Positions 53,858-64,000 of a DNA stretch of 64,000 nt are shown here, one piece after another. Position numbers and translations under genes: made by a program. The DNA is from Macquaria australasica (lineage: Eukaryota; Chordata; Actinopteri; Centrarchiformes; Percichthyidae), in the NCBI GenBank assembly GCA_005408345.1, contig SEMN01000041.1, forward strand, positions 365,501 to 429,500, read 5' to 3'. Position 1 is the stretch's first letter. Every line of letters starts with the position of its first letter. The notes under the pieces were generated by a model. The model was given only the letters and a program-made list of their open reading frames with translations. It was not told the DNA's origin and searched no databases.

Positions 53858-54545
53858 CAGGGGTGTCAAACTTACGGCCCGCGGGCCAGAACCGGCCCGC
53901 CAAAGGGTCCAATCCGTCCCACTGGATGACTTTGCAAGGTGTGAAAATAGCAGAGAAGTCATTAATTCCAGTTGTTCAATAAAATGCACTGCTATTCCTA
54001 CTGCGCTGTCCCAATAAGAGCAGCAGGCACAAAGCCTTTCTGGCAGAAAGCCCTGAAGGTTAACTTCTCCTGTGTGCTAGTAGCAGGCCCTATGCTGGAT
54101 ATGCTAAATAGATCCCACGTGCTTAATACACTGTACGTGGCACAACACTGTCAAGCAAAGGCTACTGTTCATGCAGGAGCCGCCGGTGGAAAATGTCTTT
54201 GTCAAAGAGGAGAAAAATGGAAGCAGAGTGTCGGGTTTTCCAAGAAAACATTTTGTGCCTTTGTAGATCTACTGTGATTAATTGATAATTGATAAATTGT
54301 AATGCACATGTAATGACAGTAGAAATATTGTTGAAATTGCACTTGTTTTTCTTAAGACATCTCAGGCTGTTCATCATCTGTTTTTTTTACGTCGATGGTT
54401 AATTAATTGTGAACTTTTTCAGAATGTACTTCTTCACATAAAAGAAAGGGAAACATCTGGAGGTGTTATTATCTATAGGTTATTATGCAATAGTTTTACT
54501 GGTCCTGTATGTGGCCCATGAACTAAAATGAGTCTGACACCCCTG
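53858..54545. mobile_element. hAT (Charlie-like) non-autonomous element
   Basis: CAGGGGTGTCAAACT on the left and AGTCTGACACCCCTG on the right are 15-bp inverted repeats with one mismatch. Just inside the left end is a perfect 12-base palindrome GGCCCGCGGGCC. Flanks TTCTAGTG and ATCTAGTT fit an imperfect 8-bp duplication of the TCTAG-centred sites preferred by hAT elements. The 101-codon frame inside has no transposase features. The sequence around 54031-54087 resembles the end of the MITE at 32836-33137, so the element may contain a nested fragment. Confidence 0.75.
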
Positions 54546-55090
54546 TATCTAGTTCGGTTTGGGACTCTCCAGGTCCTGCACCCTTTCATGGTCAGTGTGT
54601 ACTGGCCCTTTAAGAAGCGCCACTGCTGCACTTTCTTCCTTCGCCAGTGTGTGTTTCACTATGGCGAAGGGATAAACAGGGATAAGCGCGATGGGCAGGA
54701 GAGCGGCGGTAACTGTGAACGCGTCTCTCCGTTAGTGACTAACATCGGTCAGAAACAGTCAAGGGGCTGGTGGTAGGTTTCGGCTGTTTGCGTGGTTTTG
54801 ACACGGATTCCGTCAGTGCGAACAGCGATGAAAAGAGTAAAAATAGTTTGCTTGTTCTCGCTGAACACCTCGGTTGTAGCAGCCGATAAAGGCTACTGGA
54901 CTCCGGACCTTTCTTCTCCCTTTTGACGGGTTTTGTCGGCTAAAGACGGAAAGAGGAGAACACTAACCCAGCGACCGTTAGCTCATAATAGCACACATTT
55001 TGTTTTTTTTTGTTTTTTTAACATTTTTTCCCCCCCATTCAGTCGGCTTTATTTCGGTCGTATTTTTCTCGAGTTGACCTGTCGTCAAAC
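54546..55090 (+). promoter_or_regulatory. mtmr11: Promoter and 5' UTR region of mtmr11
   Basis: The 545 bases before the start codon become CG-containing and include CCTTTAAGAAG, a hairpin CCTTCGCCA...TGGCGAAGG at 54638-54670, and a T-rich stretch at 55000-55035. No TATA box is clear. The start of transcription cannot be fixed. A tiny upstream frame (MAKG) starts at 54661. Confidence 0.45.
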
Positions 55091-61833
<6,743 letters not shown>

Positions 61834-63185
61834 GTAAGATTGTGCTTTTATGAGCTAATGTTTATTTATGAAGGTTTTTAAATATGTATGGATAGCAGTG
61901 GCATGGTTATTACTATGATCAATACAGTTCTAACTAAAGCCACCTTACTATAACACAACACTCACTATAGTACTTCCTAAATTTCTGCTTTTGAGAAATT
62001 CACCCATCTACCATGTTTGACAAATCCACACATTTTGCATTGACTAAATAAATAAAGACTGATTCAAGCTACTGTAACAATAAACTGGTTGCAGCTGAAC
62101 ATCGAAGCCAGTCAGACACAAGAAAATGTGTGAAGGCACTAAATAATATAACACCTCACAGCACGGACTTCAATTGACAACTGCCATGCTGCTCCAGGAT
62201 CAGATGAAATATCAACACTCAGGCAGAAAAACTGCTGCTGCAGTCATTGTTCTCTGTGGTTTGAAATGTCCGTATTGCACTTTTAGCCACACCTGTACCA
62301 GGAATGCCACAGCAGTTGTTTTGCCTTTTGAGATGGGAAAACATCTGTTGTTGAAAAGCTAACTTCAACACACAAAAGGGGGACTGGGAGCCTCAATGAA
62401 CAGTTGTGCAGCTGAGATCAAACACTTTTGCAGCTTTATTGCATTATCAGGAAGTGTTGTGTATTCACTGTACACCTGAAGCAGCTGTGCCTACATTCTT
62501 CTATCTATTCACTTTGTATTAAAGAGTGACAGTCGTGGTCAATTACTGGTTGGCCTTTGTTCTTGTACACTACCCTGCCCCACCAACTGTGACTAGGTTC
62601 CTCCTTGTTTAGAGATTCCGCTGCCTTGACCAGAACCTGGTCACCCTGAAACCACTTTCCCTTTCCCCCCCAACTATAAAACCCCTCTGCTGTAGAGAGA
62701 GTTTAGCCAGCTAGCTTTACCAGAGGTCAACCCTCTTAACCCAAGTGATAATCTGCTGGATAGTGCAGGGCCACAGAAAATCTCTGCTGCTGCAGTGGAA
62801 GTTATTTCCCTAGCCCAGCCCTGCTCATGTTCTTGTGTCAGCAACACCCTGCAGGAGCTTTTCATAAGAATGGCAGAAGACCAGAGCGCCTAGATCTGAC
62901 ACAGGATAATCTTTAAAGCTGCATATCAGCAGTTACTCATAGCGCTCTTCACCAGAGTAGATTAAATGTAAAAGAGTCTATGTATGTGTGTGTTAGAGGG
63001 AAGTTTATGAGGTGGAGAGATGCTTCCTTGGCCCATTTCAGTCTCACTTTATGACTCTTCTCTCTTTTCGTCTCATATTTCCATTTTTTATTTAATTTTA
63101 TCTTCTTCTCTGTAATAAAGCAGGATTTTTATGCCTCAGGTGTTTTTTGTTTGACATAGGATCTCATGGGCTTACAGTGACCTTT

Positions 63186-63253
<68 letters not shown>

Positions 63254-64000
63254 AACATACAGTACATACACATATTCATGCATGCGCACGTACTCTTTAC
63301 AAACACACACACACACTTCCTTCCTTATTTTCATTCACTCAGTCAGCCTAATTTGTTTTCCAGCAGTGTGTTTTCCTCAAATACTTTCCAGACTCTGCTG
63401 GTCCTTGACAACACGCACAGAGATCCTATTCTTAGCTGTTAACGTTTCACTGTCAAATGTCTTTACTCTTCACATTTTTTCCCCTGCTGGCTTTCAACTT
63501 CATCTCCATCTCCAACACCACCTTACTGTTCCATTACCTCTCTCTTTCTTCTTTTTTCTCTTTCTCCACCTCCATTCCAGGCAGATTAGAAACACAGCTG
63601 TCCATGAGAACCTGTCTTATATTAAGAGAAAGAAGAACGCAGATGTGTATCGGCAGCACTGTTATGTTTTCAGACTTACTATTCTCTCTTTCCATTGAGA
63701 CCTATATTAGCTCTATTAGTCTGCTGTAGATGTAGCATTTCATTTCATTTTGGTCTTTGGACAGATTCATATTTCGCTCAGGGAAATCTATCCTTTGGCT
63801 CTGTACGCGCTCTGCAGAGAAAGTGTTGAGACAATTTGTGAGAACAAGTTCACTTTCAGACACAAAGGAGTCGCGAGTCAGTGTTAGCGCACCAAGCAAA
63901 AGGGCTCACATTGCACCTGTGGACTCTCTCTCCTTCTCCCTTTCTCTCTCAAACACACATGAGCATACTCTGCAAAAGGGTTGTCAACCCTGTGTAAAGA
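61834..64000 (+). other. mtmr11: Start of mtmr11 intron 2, running off the window
   Basis: No further coding exon continuing the mtmr11 frame was recognised. The stretch includes a TATAAAA motif at 62675, a CA microsatellite at 63188-63246 and pyrimidine-rich sequence around 63530-63580. Confidence 0.45.
63188..63246. repeat. (CA)n microsatellite
   Basis: About 29 CA units. The long open frame reported across it is only a translation of the repeat. Confidence 0.95.

Noticed and set aside
63147..63698. 183-codon frame on the plus strand
   Set aside because: It is driven by a CA repeat and pyrimidine-rich intron sequence; the protein is Thr-His and Phe/Ser/Leu-rich with no family features.

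Overview
The window reads as nuclear DNA of a teleost fish, probably a spiny-rayed (acanthomorph) species. The reasons are a vertebrate exon-intron organisation with GT-AG boundaries, many long dinucleotide microsatellites, short inverted-repeat DNA elements of kinds familiar from fish genomes, and proteins that match vertebrate families with fish-like differences. Nothing prokaryotic, viral or CRISPR-like was seen.

Four genes can be supported. (1) On the minus strand, 6.4-8.3 kb, a small secreted apolipoprotein-like gene of the type-4 ice-structuring protein (AFP4/LS-12) family. It has three coding exons, a non-coding first exon and a TATA box. (2) On the plus strand, 13.0-16.8 kb, rbm8a (Y14, exon-junction complex core), complete in six coding exons with one GC-AG intron. 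(3) On the plus strand, otud7b (Cezanne deubiquitinase), with a proposed non-coding first exon near 17.6-17.8 kb, an 18-kb first intron, and eleven coding exons from 35.95 to 47.21 kb encoding about 929 residues. (4) On the plus strand, the first two coding exons (55.09 and 61.76 kb) of a gene that runs off the right edge. It is most likely mtmr11, from its sequence and because OTUD7B-MTMR11 are tandem neighbours on human 1q21.

Region by region: 1-6.2 kb has no supportable gene, only microsatellites, one inverted-repeat element and a short perfect-looking hairpin. 8.3-13.0 kb is intergenic with two copies of one dispersed element and several CTCF-like motifs. 17.3-17.6 kb is a compact CCAAT-rich promoter between rbm8a and otud7b. 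17.8-35.8 kb is otud7b intron 1, with several short DNA transposons including a hAT-like element with a perfect 8-bp target duplication. 47.2-50.95 kb is probably the otud7b 3' UTR. 51-54.6 kb is a repeat-dense intergenic segment that includes an element inserted into another copy of its own family. 55-64 kb is mostly mtmr11 intron.

The genes are not an operon. rbm8a acts in nuclear mRNA processing and surveillance, otud7b removes K11-linked ubiquitin, mtmr11 belongs to the inactive myotubularins, and the afp4-like gene encodes a secreted plasma-type protein. The most notable points are splice-level oddities (a GC donor and two tandem NAGNAG acceptors), an unusually uORF-rich otud7b leader with an ATGA stop/start overlap, and the transposon structures. 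I found no convincing undescribed multi-gene system.
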